A DNA stretch of 64,000 nucleotides from 13-2-20CM-66-19 sp963824395 (lineage in GTDB: Bacteria > Pseudomonadota > Gammaproteobacteria > Steroidobacterales > Steroidobacteraceae), in assembly GCA_963824395.1 (NCBI GenBank), contig CAWGPF010000004.1, positions 62,001 to 126,000 of the forward strand, in the 5' to 3' direction. Below, piece by piece: positions 16,323 through 26,655 of this stretch. A program made the translations under genes and the position numbers. How positions within the stretch are numbered: position 1 is the first letter of the stretch; each line of letters opens with the position of its first letter. Below the pieces are notes generated by a model. The model was not told where the DNA came from and did not search any database. It saw only the letters and a program-made list of their open reading frames with translations.

Positions 16323-17480
16323 ATGGCGCAGCGCAGCAAGAAGAAGAAGGCCACCGCGGCGGCCACGCCTGCGGGCGTGGCGGGCGCAAAGCCCCTGAGA
16401 CTCGATCTTGAGGCGGCGCGCGCGCGCATCGATGCGGTGGACGAGCAGATCCACCGCTTCATCTCCGAGCGCGCGCGCCTCGCCCAGGCGGTGGGCATGT
16501 CGAAGTCAGCCTCGGGACGCGCCGTGGACTTCTACCGCCCGGAGCGCGAGGCCCAGGTGTTGCGGCGCGCGCGGGCGCGCAACTCAGGCCCGTTGCGGGA
16601 CGAGGAGGTGCTGCGCCTCTTCCGCGAGATCATGTCGGCGTGTCTGGCACAGCAGGAGCCGCTCAAGGTGGCATTCCTCGGGCCCGAGGGCACGTTCACC
16701 CAGACGGCGGTGCTCAATCACTTCGGCCACTCGGTGCGCGCGCTGCCGTTGAGTTCGATCGACGAGGTGTTCCACGAGGTGGAGGCCGGGAGCGCGGACT
16801 TTGGCGTGGTGCCGATCGAGAACTCCACGGAAGGCACGGTCAACCACACCCTCGACCGCTTCCTCACCTCGCCGCTGAAGATCTGCGGGGAGGTGGAGCT
16901 GCGCATCCGCCAGCACCTGATGGGCTCGATGAGCTCCCTCGGGCGCATCGTGCGCGTGTGCTCCCACCCGCAGTCCCTCGCCCAGTGCCGCGAGTGGCTG
17001 GAGGAGCACCTGCCCGGGATCGAGCAGGTACCGGTCTCGAGCAACGCCGAGGGGGCGCGCCGGGCGCGCGACGAGAAGGGCACGGCGGCGATCGCCGGGG
17101 AGACCGCCGCGGAGGTGTACGGACTTAAAATCCTCGCGGCCGAGATCGAGGACCGCGCCGACAACACGACGCGCTTCCTCGTGCTCGGGCGCAAGCTGTT
17201 CGCCCGCAGCGGCGAGGACCGCACGACGCTGCTGGTCTCGGTGCTGCACACCGATGCCCCCGGGGCGCTGTCGCGCCTGCTCGAGCCGCTGGCGCGCCAC
17301 CGCGTGAGCCTCACGCGCATCGAGTCGCGCCCCTCGCGGCGGCGCAAGTGGGACTACGTTTTCTTCATCGACTTCGAGGGGCACGCGGAGGACACCCACG
17401 TCGCCGAGGCGCTCAGCGCCCTCAGAAAGCGCGCCTCGCTGTTCCGCGTGCTCGGCTCCTACCCGCGGGCGGTGCTGTGA
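16323..17480 (+). CDS. pheA: Bifunctional chorismate mutase / prephenate dehydratase (P-protein)
   Basis: The 385-residue protein joins three parts: an AroQ chorismate mutase (about residues 27-110, with ARARIDAVDEQIHRFISERA), a prephenate dehydratase (about 113-290, with VAFLGPEGTFTQTA, VPIENSTEGTVNHTLD and NTTRFLVLG) and a C-terminal ACT domain (DAPGALSRLLEPLARHRVSLTRIESRP, read in two blocks). It makes phenylpyruvate and is normally inhibited by phenylalanine through the ACT domain. A lysine-rich N-terminal tail of about 25 residues precedes the mutase. GGGGGAG lies shortly before the ATG. The stop overlaps the aroA GTG (GTGA). Confidence 0.95.
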   Translation: MAQRSKKKKATAAATPAGVAGAKPLRLDLEAARARIDAVDEQIHRFISERARLAQAVGMSKSASGRAVDFYRPEREAQVLRRARARNSGPLRDEEVLRLFREIMSACLAQQEPLKVAFLGPEGTFTQTAVLNHFGHSVRALPLSSIDEVFHEVEAGSADFGVVPIENSTEGTVNHTLDRFLTSPLKICGEVELRIRQHLMGSMSSLGRIVRVCSHPQSLAQCREWLEEHLPGIEQVPVSSNAEGARRARDEKGTAAIAGETAAEVYGLKILAAEIEDRADNTTRFLVLGRKLFARSGEDRTTLLVSVLHTDAPGALSRLLEPLARHRVSLTRIESRPSRRRKWDYVFFIDFEGHAEDTHVAEALSALRKRASLFRVLGSYPRAVL

Positions 17481-18802
17481 GTGAAGCTCACCGCGCGCGC
17501 TTCCGCGTGACCGGCGGGGGCAGCGTCGGGGGCACGCTCGACATCCCGGGCGACAAGTCGATCTCACACCGCGCCCTGATGCTCGGCAGTATCGCCGAGG
17601 GCGAGAGCCACATCACCGGCTTCCTCGCCGGCGAGGACTGCCTCGCCACCGCGCGGGCGCTGAACGCGCTCGGGGTGCGCATCGAGTGGCCCTCGGCCAC
17701 CGAGGCGCGCGTGCATGGCGTCGGGATGGAGGGCCTCAGCGCGGCTGCCGCGCCGCTCGACATGGGCAATGCCGGCACCGCGATGCGCCTCATGATGGGC
17801 CTGCTGGCCGGGCAGCCCTTTGCCTCGAGCCTCATCGGGGATGCCTCCCTCATGCGCCGCCCGATGGAGCGGGTCGCAGTGCCGCTGCGCCTCATGGGGG
17901 CGAACATCCTCACCCAGGAGGGCCGCCCGCCGGTCGAAATCCGCCCGGCGGCACCCCTGCGCGCCATCAGCTACACGCTGCCGGTGGCGAGTGCGCAGGT
18001 GAAGTCGGCGCTGCTGCTCGCCGCACTCGGTGCCCGCGGGCGCACGCGCATCACAGAGCCCGCGCCGTCGCGCGATCACACCGAGCGCATGCTGGGCGCG
18101 TTCGGCGTGGAAGTGCTCAAGGAGCACGCCACGATCGCGCTCGAGGGCGGGCAGAGCCTTTCCGGCACTGCGATCGAGGTGCCGGCGGACTTTTCCTCCG
18201 CGGCGTTCTTCCTGGTGGCGGGGTGCCTGGCGGCGGATGCGCCGCTCATCCTCAGGAACGTCGGCATCAATCCGACGCGCACCGGGCTGCTCGAGATCCT
18301 GCAGCGCATGGGGGCCGACATCCGCGTGCACCCGCGCGGTGGCCGCGGCGCGCGCAGCGCCGAGCCGAGCGCGGATCTCGAAGTGCGGCGCAGCGCCTTG
18401 CGCGGCATCACGGTGCCCGAGGCGCTGGTGCCGCTCGCCATCGATGAGTTTCCGGTGTTCTTCGTGGCCGCCGCGTGCGCGAGCGGGGAGAGCGTGGTGC
18501 GCGGGGCGCACGAGCTGCGGGTGAAGGAGAGCGACCGCCTGGCGGCAATGGCCGCCGGCCTGAGCGTGCTCGGCATCGAGAACCAGCTGCTGCCGGATGG
18601 CCTATGGCTGAGGGGCGCCGAGAGCTTCGCCGGCGGCACCATCGACAGCCTGGGCGATCACCGCATCGCCATGGCATTCGCCGTGGCGGGGCTCAAGGCG
18701 CGCGCACCGCTTGAGATCCTGGACGTGGCGAACGTCGCCACCTCCTTCCCCGGCTTCCTCGAGACGGCGCGCGCGGCCGGCTTGCAGATCGAGGCGGCCT
18801 GA
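17477..18802 (+). CDS. aroA: 3-phosphoshikimate 1-carboxyvinyltransferase (EPSP synthase)
   Basis: The 441-residue enzyme transfers enolpyruvate from PEP to shikimate-3-phosphate. It has PGDKSISHRALMLGSIAEG at about residues 23-42, the LDMGNAGTAMRLMMGLLAGQ loop with the PEP-binding Gly, ASLMRRPMERV, and ELRVKESDRLAAMA near the C-terminus. The GTG at 17477 overlaps the pheA stop by four bases. In Pseudomonas the equivalent stretch between pheA and cmk also holds hisC and a tyrA domain fused to aroA. Here both are absent and aroA stands alone. Confidence 0.96.
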   Translation: MSEAHRARFRVTGGGSVGGTLDIPGDKSISHRALMLGSIAEGESHITGFLAGEDCLATARALNALGVRIEWPSATEARVHGVGMEGLSAAAAPLDMGNAGTAMRLMMGLLAGQPFASSLIGDASLMRRPMERVAVPLRLMGANILTQEGRPPVEIRPAAPLRAISYTLPVASAQVKSALLLAALGARGRTRITEPAPSRDHTERMLGAFGVEVLKEHATIALEGGQSLSGTAIEVPADFSSAAFFLVAGCLAADAPLILRNVGINPTRTGLLEILQRMGADIRVHPRGGRGARSAEPSADLEVRRSALRGITVPEALVPLAIDEFPVFFVAAACASGESVVRGAHELRVKESDRLAAMAAGLSVLGIENQLLPDGLWLRGAESFAGGTIDSLGDHRIAMAFAVAGLKARAPLEILDVANVATSFPGFLETARAAGLQIEAA

Positions 18803-18817
18803 CGGCAGGCTTGCAGG

Positions 18818-19510
18818 ATGAGCGAGCCTTCTGAGATTCCCGTAGTCACCATCGACGGGCCGAGCGGCTCGGGCAAGGGCACGATCAGCCGCGCGGTGGC
18901 GCGCCACGCCGGCTGGCACCTGCTCGACAGCGGCGCGCTCTACCGCCTGGTGGCGCTCGCCGGGGCGCGCGCGAACCTCGACCTCGAGGACCGCCCGCGC
19001 CACGCCGCGCTCGCCGCCGCCATGGCGGTGCGCTTTGGCTCCGCGCCCGATGGCAGCGAGCAGGTGCTGCTCGGGGAGGAGGACGTCACCGCGGCCATCC
19101 GCTCAGAGAGCGCCGGGGCCGGGGCCTCCCGGGTGGCCGCCTGGCCCCAGGTGCGCCAGGCGCTCCTGGGGCGCCAGCGGGCCTTCGTCGAGCCCCCGGG
19201 CCTGGTGGCCGACGGGCGCGACATGGGGACGGTGGTCTTCGCCCGGGCGCCGCTGAAGATATTCCTGACCGCGACCCCCGAGGAGAGGGCCCTGCGGCGC
19301 CATAAGCAGTTGAAAGACAAGGGGTCCGATGTTAGCCTTCCCGCCCTTTCGCGCGAGATAGCCGAGCGGGACGCAAGGGATCAGACCCGTCGGGTCGCAC
19401 CCTTGAGGCCGGCAGCCGATGCCTGCGTGATCGACTCGACCGGCATGCCGGTGGAGGCGGTGGTGGGGCGGGTGCTGGAACTGGGGGCCGCTCGAGGTTT
19501 GTGGCGCTAA
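18818..19510 (+). CDS. cmk: Cytidylate kinase
   Basis: The 230-residue P-loop kinase phosphorylates CMP and dCMP. The N-terminus shows VVTIDGPSGSGKGTISRAVA (P-loop GPSGSGKGT), then LDSGALYRLVAL. Later come GLVADGRDMGTVVFARAPLKIFLTA (read as overlapping blocks) and the LID region with RDARDQTRR. ATG at 18818 has GCAGG just before it. It lies between aroA and rpsA, the standard gammaproteobacterial order. Confidence 0.96.
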   Translation: MSEPSEIPVVTIDGPSGSGKGTISRAVARHAGWHLLDSGALYRLVALAGARANLDLEDRPRHAALAAAMAVRFGSAPDGSEQVLLGEEDVTAAIRSESAGAGASRVAAWPQVRQALLGRQRAFVEPPGLVADGRDMGTVVFARAPLKIFLTATPEERALRRHKQLKDKGSDVSLPALSREIAERDARDQTRRVAPLRPAADACVIDSTGMPVEAVVGRVLELGAARGLWR

Positions 19511-19649
19511 GTCCGCGCTCGTCGCGATACGCACGGAAGGACGGCTAGGTTGGCACACGTGAGGATGCGGGTGCCCGTTACTTATTACCTGGACCTCAGG
19601 GACTCGAGGGCCCAGTACAGGCACGCCCGAGTGCGTGCGAAGTGAAGGT
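19511..19649 (+). promoter_or_regulatory. Leader region of rpsA
   Basis: These 139 bases between cmk and rpsA contain no gene. In E. coli the corresponding leader folds into hairpins through which S1 represses its own translation, and its Shine-Dalgarno is weak. Here too the nearest purine run (GAAGG) is only about one base from the ATG, unusually close for a normal site. A TTGGCA at 19550 could be a -35, but no -10 is correctly spaced. Confidence 0.3.
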
Positions 19650-21332
19650 ATGACAGAAAGTTTCGCAGAGCTCTTCGAGCAAAGTCTCGCTAACCAGCGC
19701 ATCCGTCCGGGGATGATCCTCACCGGACTCATCGTCGACGTCACCGATGACGTCGTCATCGTCAACGTAGGCCTCAAGTCCGAGGCCGTCATTCCGCTTG
19801 AGCAGTTCAAGAACGAACGCGGCGAGGTCGAGGTCAAGGCCGGCGACCAGGTCGAAGTTGCGCTTGACTCGGTGGAGGACGGTACCGGGGAGACGCGCCT
19901 GTCGCGTGAGAAGGCCAAGCGTGCGCGCACCTGGACGCGGCTCGAGGAGTCCTTCAACAAGTCCGAGATCGTCACCGGGGTCATCACCGGTCGCGTCAAG
20001 GGCGGTTTCACGGTGGAGATCGAGAACGTCCGCGCATTCCTGCCCGGCTCACTCGTCGACGTGCGCCCGGTGCGCGATACCTCCTACCTCGAAGGCAAGC
20101 CGCTCGAATTCAAGGTCATCAAGCTCGACCAGAAGCGCAACAACGTCGTGGTGTCGCGCCGCGCCGTGGTCGAGCAGGAGTTCTCCGCCGAGCGCTCCGC
20201 GCTCATGGACAACCTGCAGGAAGGCGCGGTCGTCAAGGGCACGGTCAAGAACCTCACCGACTACGGTGCGTTCGTGGACCTCGGTGGCATCGACGGCCTG
20301 CTGCACATCACCGACATGGCGTGGAAGCGCGTCAAGCACCCGAGCGAAGTGGTCAAGGTGGGCGATGAGGTCGAGGTGCGGATCCTGAAGTTCGACCGCG
20401 AGCGCTCGCGCGTCAGCCTCGGGCTCAAGCAGCTGGGGGCGGATCCCTGGCAGAACATCGCGCGCCGCTACCCGCCCAACACCCGCGTGTTCGGCAAGGT
20501 CACCAACATCGCCGATTACGGCGCGTTCGTGGAGATCGAGGACGGCGTCGAGGGCTTGGTACACGTCTCGGAGATGGACTGGACCAACAAGAACGTCAAC
20601 CCGGCGAAAGTCGTGCACACCGGCCAGGAGGTCGAGGTCATGGTGCTCGACGTCGACGAGGAACGCCGCCGCATTTCGCTCGGACTCAAGCAGTGCCAGG
20701 CGAACCCGTGGAAGGAGTTCGCCGAGAACTACAACCGCGGCGACAAGGTGGGCGGCCAGATCAAGTCGATCACCGACTTCGGCATCTTCATCGGCCTGCC
20801 GGGCAACATCGATGGCCTGGTGCACCTCTCTGACATCTCCTGGGACATGCCGGGGGAAGAGGCGGTGCGCAACTACCAGAAGGGCCAGCAGCTGGAAGCC
20901 ATGGTGCTGTCGATCGACCCGGAGCGCGAGCGCATCAGCTTAGGCATCAAGCAGCTCGCCAAGGACCCCTTCTCCTCCTACATCGCCGACAACCCCAAGG
21001 GCACGATCGTGCGCGGCGTGGTCAAGGAAGTGGATGCGCGCGGCGCGATCGTCGACCTCGGCAACGGCATCGAGGGGCAGCTGCGCGCCTCCGAGCTCGG
21101 CCGCGACCGGGTGGAAGACGCCCGCGCGGTGCTCAAGGTGGGCGAGGAAATCGAGGCGAAGTTTACCGGCGTCGACCGCAAGTCGCGCACGATCTCCCTC
21201 TCGATCAAGGCCAAGGAAGCCCACGAGGAAGCCGAGGCCGTCTCCAGCTACCGCTCCGAGTCGGGCAGCTCCTCGGGCACGAGCCTGGGCGACCTGCTGA
21301 AGGAGCACATCGGGTCCGGAGAGAGCCGCTGA
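19650..21332 (+). CDS. rpsA: 30S ribosomal protein S1
   Basis: The 560-residue protein is made of six S1 (OB-fold) repeats, as in E. coli S1 (557 residues). It brings mRNA to the 30S subunit. The N-terminus MTESFAELFEQSL is the family standard. Repeats show patterns such as GTVKNLTDYGAFVDLGGIDGLLHITDM and GKVTNIADYGAFVEIEDGVEGLVHVSEMD (each split by family variation). The C-terminus is serine-rich. ATG at 19650 is chosen over an in-frame upstream codon because it gives the conserved N-terminus. ihfB follows ten bases after the stop. Confidence 0.97.
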   Translation: MTESFAELFEQSLANQRIRPGMILTGLIVDVTDDVVIVNVGLKSEAVIPLEQFKNERGEVEVKAGDQVEVALDSVEDGTGETRLSREKAKRARTWTRLEESFNKSEIVTGVITGRVKGGFTVEIENVRAFLPGSLVDVRPVRDTSYLEGKPLEFKVIKLDQKRNNVVVSRRAVVEQEFSAERSALMDNLQEGAVVKGTVKNLTDYGAFVDLGGIDGLLHITDMAWKRVKHPSEVVKVGDEVEVRILKFDRERSRVSLGLKQLGADPWQNIARRYPPNTRVFGKVTNIADYGAFVEIEDGVEGLVHVSEMDWTNKNVNPAKVVHTGQEVEVMVLDVDEERRRISLGLKQCQANPWKEFAENYNRGDKVGGQIKSITDFGIFIGLPGNIDGLVHLSDISWDMPGEEAVRNYQKGQQLEAMVLSIDPERERISLGIKQLAKDPFSSYIADNPKGTIVRGVVKEVDARGAIVDLGNGIEGQLRASELGRDRVEDARAVLKVGEEIEAKFTGVDRKSRTISLSIKAKEAHEEAEAVSSYRSESGSSSGTSLGDLLKEHIGSGESR

Positions 21333-21342
21333 CTTGAGCGCA

Positions 21343-21645
21343 ATGACGAAGTCGGAACTCATCGAGATCATCACCGCCAAGCAGAAGCATCTGCCGGCGA
21401 AGGACGTGGAGCTGGCGCTGAAGCAGATCCTCGAGATCATGAGCGATGCGCTCTCCCAGGGAGAGCGCATCGAGATCCGTGGTTTCGGCAGCTTCTCGCT
21501 GCACTTCCGCCCGCCGCGCCAGGGGAGAAATCCCAAGACCGGTGAGGCGGTGGCGCTCTCGGGCAAGCACGTTCCGCACTTCAAGCCCGGCAAGGACCTG
21601 CGCGAGCGGGTCAATGACGGCGCGGATCGCCCGATCCGCGACTGA
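21343..21645 (+). CDS. ihfB: Integration host factor subunit beta
   Basis: The 100-residue HU/IHF-family DNA-bending protein has MTKSELIEII at the start, ERIEIRGFGSFSLHFR in the middle and GRNPKTGEAVALSGKHVPHFKPGK (two blocks) at the end. This matches E. coli IhfB closely, and the position after rpsA is conserved. ATG at 21343 is preferred over TTG at 21334 because it gives the conserved N-terminus. IHF commonly assists sigma-54 promoters by bending DNA, which is relevant to the sigma-54 promoter predicted at about 31,350. Confidence 0.95.
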   Translation: MTKSELIEIITAKQKHLPAKDVELALKQILEIMSDALSQGERIEIRGFGSFSLHFRPPRQGRNPKTGEAVALSGKHVPHFKPGKDLRERVNDGADRPIRD

Positions 21646-21658
21646 ACCTTAAGAGGGG

Positions 21659-21690
21659 CCGGGCGGCATCTTCGCGAAGATGCCGCCCGG
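21659..21690 (+). terminator. Perfect 32-base palindrome after ihfB
   Basis: CCGGGCGGCATCTTC is followed directly by its own complement, giving a fully symmetric stem-loop 14 bases after the ihfB stop and 37 before lapB. The GC-rich stem is what a terminator needs, but only TTAT follows instead of a T run. It could end the rpsA-ihfB transcript or lower read-through into lapB. Confidence 0.55.
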
Positions 21691-21727
21691 TTATCCCCCT
21701 CACGCGCGACCTGCTAGTCTCTGGTGC

Positions 21728-22870
21728 GTGTTCGAACTGCCCCCGATGTTTCTGGCGCTGGCCTTCATCGTCGTCGGCCTCGCCGCCTATTTCCTCGGCC
21801 GCAAGAACGGTGCCGCGCGCACCGTGCGCCTGCCGCGCGATTACTACGAGGGTCTCGATCACCTGATCAATGACCGCTTCGACCACGCCGCCGAGATCTT
21901 CGCACGCATGGCGCAGGCGGACGGGGATGCGGCCGAGATCCAGTTTGCGCTCGGGAGCCTGTTCCGGCGCCGCGGCGAGGTCGACCGCGCAATCGCCATC
22001 CACTCGCGCCTGCAGGAGCACGGCGGCGGAACGCTCAAGGACCGCGCCGCCTTCGAGCTGGCGCAGGACTACCAGAGTGCCGGCCTCATGGACCGTGCCG
22101 AGCGGGTGCTCGAGGAGCTGTCCGCCTCGCGCGAGTACCGCCGTACCGCCCTCGATCACCTGGTCGGGATCTACGAGGCGCAGGGCGACTGGGCGAAGGC
22201 ACTCAAGGTGTTCCACGAGCTGCCGCTCCCCGTGCAGCTCGAGCGCGCCCAGGTCGCGGCGCACTACCTGTGCGAGCTCGCCGAGCAGGCGCTGCTGCAG
22301 GGGGAGGATGAGCGCGCGCACACGCTGCTGCGTCAGGCGCGGACCCATGATCCGCAGCTGCCCCGCGCCGACATCCTCGCCGCCCGCCTCGCCGACACCG
22401 GCGGCGATGCCGGCGGCGCGCTGGTGCTCTACCTGCACGCGCTCGAGGTCTCCCCGGGTCTGGCGCTGGAGATCATCCCCGCCGTGCTCAAGGTCGCCGG
22501 CCGCGCCGGCAGTGCCGACATGCTGAACGAGCTCGGCCGGCGCCTGCAGGGCAGCGGCCGGGTGAGCCCGCGCCAGCTCGCCTGGCTGCTGGCGACCGCC
22601 ATGCCCCCGGAGGACGTGGCGCGGCTGCCGGCGGTCAATGCCGAGCTCGCCCTGGGCGTCGCGTCCGCGGCCGAGGCCAGTTCCTTGAGCCTGCTCCTCA
22701 CCCGGATCGGCGATGCCGGCGGGCGCTACCAGTGCGATGACTGCGGCCTGAACAGCGTCGGCTGGTACTGGAGATGCCCGAAGTGCCGCTCCTGGGACAG
22801 CATGCGCCCGGCGGTCTTCAAGTGGGCCGAGCGTGCCGACCACGCTGCTGCGCGGCCGGCGGCACCTTAA
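21728..22870 (+). CDS. lapB: Lipopolysaccharide assembly protein LapB (YciM)
   Basis: The 380-residue protein has one N-terminal membrane helix (about residues 8-23), a long array of TPR repeats (for example LGSLFRRRGEVDRAIAIHSRL) and a C-terminal rubredoxin-type zinc site, with Cys336, Cys339, Cys350 and Cys353 in YQCDDCG and WRCPKCRSW. In E. coli LapB guides FtsH to degrade LpxC and so limits LPS synthesis. The GTG at 21728 places the membrane helix at the N-terminus. It follows ihfB, as in many gammaproteobacteria. Confidence 0.92.
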   Translation: MFELPPMFLALAFIVVGLAAYFLGRKNGAARTVRLPRDYYEGLDHLINDRFDHAAEIFARMAQADGDAAEIQFALGSLFRRRGEVDRAIAIHSRLQEHGGGTLKDRAAFELAQDYQSAGLMDRAERVLEELSASREYRRTALDHLVGIYEAQGDWAKALKVFHELPLPVQLERAQVAAHYLCELAEQALLQGEDERAHTLLRQARTHDPQLPRADILAARLADTGGDAGGALVLYLHALEVSPGLALEIIPAVLKVAGRAGSADMLNELGRRLQGSGRVSPRQLAWLLATAMPPEDVARLPAVNAELALGVASAAEASSLSLLLTRIGDAGGRYQCDDCGLNSVGWYWRCPKCRSWDSMRPAVFKWAERADHAAARPAAP

Positions 22871-22960
22871 GTAAAGAGAGCTCCGGAGCGCGCGCACCCG
22901 CCGCTGCGGCTAAACTTGCGCGCGGCGAAATTCACCTGACCAACCCATGAGGTCGACTCG

Positions 22961-23902
22961 ATGAGGACGAGCACCAAGGCGGCCATCCGTACCGCCGTGT
23001 TTCCCGTAGCCGGACGCGGCACGCGCTTCCTGCCGGCGACCAAGGCGAGCCCCAAGGAAATGCTGCCGGTGGTCGACAAGCCCCTCATCCAGTACGCGGT
23101 CGAGGAGGCCCTCGCCGCCGGGGCGACGCGCCTGGTGTTCGTGACCGGCGCCTCCAAGCGCGCCATCGAGGACCACTTCGACTCCGACCAGGAGCTCGAG
23201 CACATGCTCGAGAGCCAGGGCAAGAGCGATCTGCTGAACCAGCTGCGCAGCGTGCTGCCCTCGTACGCCTCCTGCATCTACATCCGCCAGCCGGCGCCCC
23301 TCGGCTTGGGGCACGCGGTACTGTGCGCGCAGCCGGCGGTGGGCGCCGAGCCCTTCTTCGTGCACCTCGCCGATGACCTGATCCGAAGCGAAGTCGCCTG
23401 CCTTGCGCAGATGGCAGAAGTTTACGCGGCCAAGAAGGCGAGCGTGCTCGGCGTGGAGCTGGTGCCGCACAAGGACACTGAGAAGTACGGCATCGTCGAG
23501 GTCGAGGCCGACCACTCCGCCACCAGCCGCGTCAAGAGCATCGTGGAGAAGCCCAAGCCCGACAAGGCGCCCTCGAATCTTGCGGTCGTCGGCCGCTACG
23601 TGCTCGCGCCGGCGATCTTCGAGCACCTGGAGCGCATCGGCCACGGCGCCGGCGGGGAGATCCAGCTGACCGACGGTATCGCCGCCCTGATGCGCGAGGA
23701 GGCCGTCTATGCCTACCGCTTCACCGGCAAGCGCTACGACTGCGGCAGCAAGCTCGGCTACCTGCAGGCCACCGTCGAGTACGCCCTCGGGCACGGCTCC
23801 CTCGGCAAGGACTTCCGCCACTACCTGGAGCACCTGGACATCGCGGCCGCCGCCGCGGGGCGACCGCCGCGCGCGCACCGCGCCGCGCGCAGGAAGAAGT
23901 AA
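22961..23902 (+). CDS. galU: UTP-glucose-1-phosphate uridylyltransferase
   Basis: The 313-residue nucleotidyltransferase makes UDP-glucose for surface polysaccharides. It has AVFPVAGRGTRFLPATKASP at residues 12-31, KEMLPVVDKPLIQYAVEEA, and GLGHAVLCA, and later shows ERIGHGAGGEIQLTDGIAALM. The C-terminus is basic (RPPRAHRAARRKK). The ATG at 22961 gives the usual N-terminus. The gene stands alone, ending eight bases before the convergent histidine kinase gene. Confidence 0.95.
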   Translation: MRTSTKAAIRTAVFPVAGRGTRFLPATKASPKEMLPVVDKPLIQYAVEEALAAGATRLVFVTGASKRAIEDHFDSDQELEHMLESQGKSDLLNQLRSVLPSYASCIYIRQPAPLGLGHAVLCAQPAVGAEPFFVHLADDLIRSEVACLAQMAEVYAAKKASVLGVELVPHKDTEKYGIVEVEADHSATSRVKSIVEKPKPDKAPSNLAVVGRYVLAPAIFEHLERIGHGAGGEIQLTDGIAALMREEAVYAYRFTGKRYDCGSKLGYLQATVEYALGHGSLGKDFRHYLEHLDIAAAAAGRPPRAHRAARRKK

Positions 23903-23909
23903 CGGCCCT

Positions 23910-25207
23910 TTACGGCAGCCACACGGTCACGAGCGCCCCGCCGCCCGGGCGGTTGGCGAGGCTCAGCCGGCCGCCGTGGGCTTCCACGATCTCGCGGCAC
24001 AGGGTGAGACCGAGGCCCGTGCCGGTGGCCTTGGTGGAATAAAAGGGCAGCAGCGCGTCGCGCAGCGTCGACTCACTCAGCCCGGCGCCGCGATCGGCCA
24101 CCTCGAGGCGAAAGCCGCCGCTTTCATCATGGACCGCGAGCGTGATTGCGTCGGCCGCGGAGCCCGACTCGGCGGCATTCTTCAGAAGGTTGATCAGTAC
24201 CTGCTCGATCTGCCCGGCATCAAGTTCGGCGGCGCGCCCGGGTAGTGCGCCCACCACGCGGTACGCGAGCGTACCTTCCAGGTGTGCCAGGAGCTGCGGC
24301 CACAGCACCGCCTGGGGCCGCGGCCGCGGCAGCTTCGCGAAGCGCCCGTAGCCCTCGATGAAGCTCGCGAGGTGCGCGGCACGCTCGGCGATGGTGACGA
24401 ACACCCGCTCGAGCTGCACCGGATCGGGCGCCTGCGCCAGGAGCCGTCCCGAGTGCGCCAGGGATGTGATCGGGGCGAGGGAGTTGTTGAGCTCGTGGGC
24501 GATGACGCGGATCACCTTCTTCCATATCGCGAGTTCCTGCGCGGCGAGCTCGCGCGTCAGCTGCTTCAGCAGCAGCAGCTGGTGCGCACGGGCGTTGAGG
24601 AGGAAGCGCCGCTGCGAGAGGTGATAGACCTCCGCTTCGCCCGCGACCTCCATGGTGAAGAGCGTGTCGCCGCCGCCGCCGAGCGCTGCGCGCAGCGCCG
24701 CCGGGGACGCTTCGAGGAGGCCGTGCAGCTCGAGGGCCTCGAGCTTGCGCCCGCCGTTGAGCAGTGCGCGCGCGGCGACGTTGCTGTACACGACGCGGCC
24801 GCCCGCATCGCTCAAGACCATGGCAAGGGGGGAGCTCTGCATGACCGTGTCCAGCAGCAGCTCGCGCTGGTAGAGATCGAGTCGCTCGCGCCGCAGCAGC
24901 TCGCCGAGGGAGTTGTAGGCCTCGGTAAGGGCGTTGAGCTCCGCATCCCGCGTGCGCGCGATGCTTAGGCTGAAATCATGATCACGCAGGCTCTGGATGC
25001 CATCGCGCACCGCGCTCACCACGCGCGTCCAGGGACGCGTCAGGCGCCGTGCGCCGAAGAGGATGCAGGGCGCCATGACGAAAAGTCCCGCCAGCGCCGC
25101 CAGAGGGGGCGCGAGCCAGCGGGCGGCGACAGCGGCCACCGCGGCCGCCCCGAGCGCGCTCACGCCCAGCGCCACCGCCACCCGGCCCTCGAGTGAGCCC
25201 GCCGTCC

Positions 25208-25211
<4 letters not shown>
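23910..25211 (-). CDS. Sensor histidine kinase (NtrY-like) of the ABC export operon
   Basis: The 433-residue kinase has two N-terminal membrane helices (about residues 10-54) with almost no periplasmic loop. A HAMP-like linker and a PAS-like region (about 115-200) follow, then the H-box VIRVIAHELNNSLAPI with His239 and an ATPase domain (NLLKNAAES, DRGAGLS, GTGLGLTLCREIVEAHGG). The small periplasmic part suggests sensing within the membrane or cytoplasm. The GTG at 25211 overlaps the stop of the regulator gene (GTGA), so the two form a coupled pair. It is the last gene of the six-gene operon. Confidence 0.9.
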
Positions 25212-26605
<1,394 letters not shown>

Positions 26606-26655
26606 GCCGCGATGCTACACCGCGCCTGGGCGCTTTTCGTGCGTCGCTGCGCGCC

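Noticed and set aside
13830..16454. 874-residue antisense frame across serC and the dehydrogenase gene
   Set aside because: It spans two genuine genes and has no family pattern.
19551..19570. TGGCACA stretch in the rpsA leader considered as a sigma-54 site
   Set aside because: The GC of the -12 element is not at the required ten-base distance from GG.
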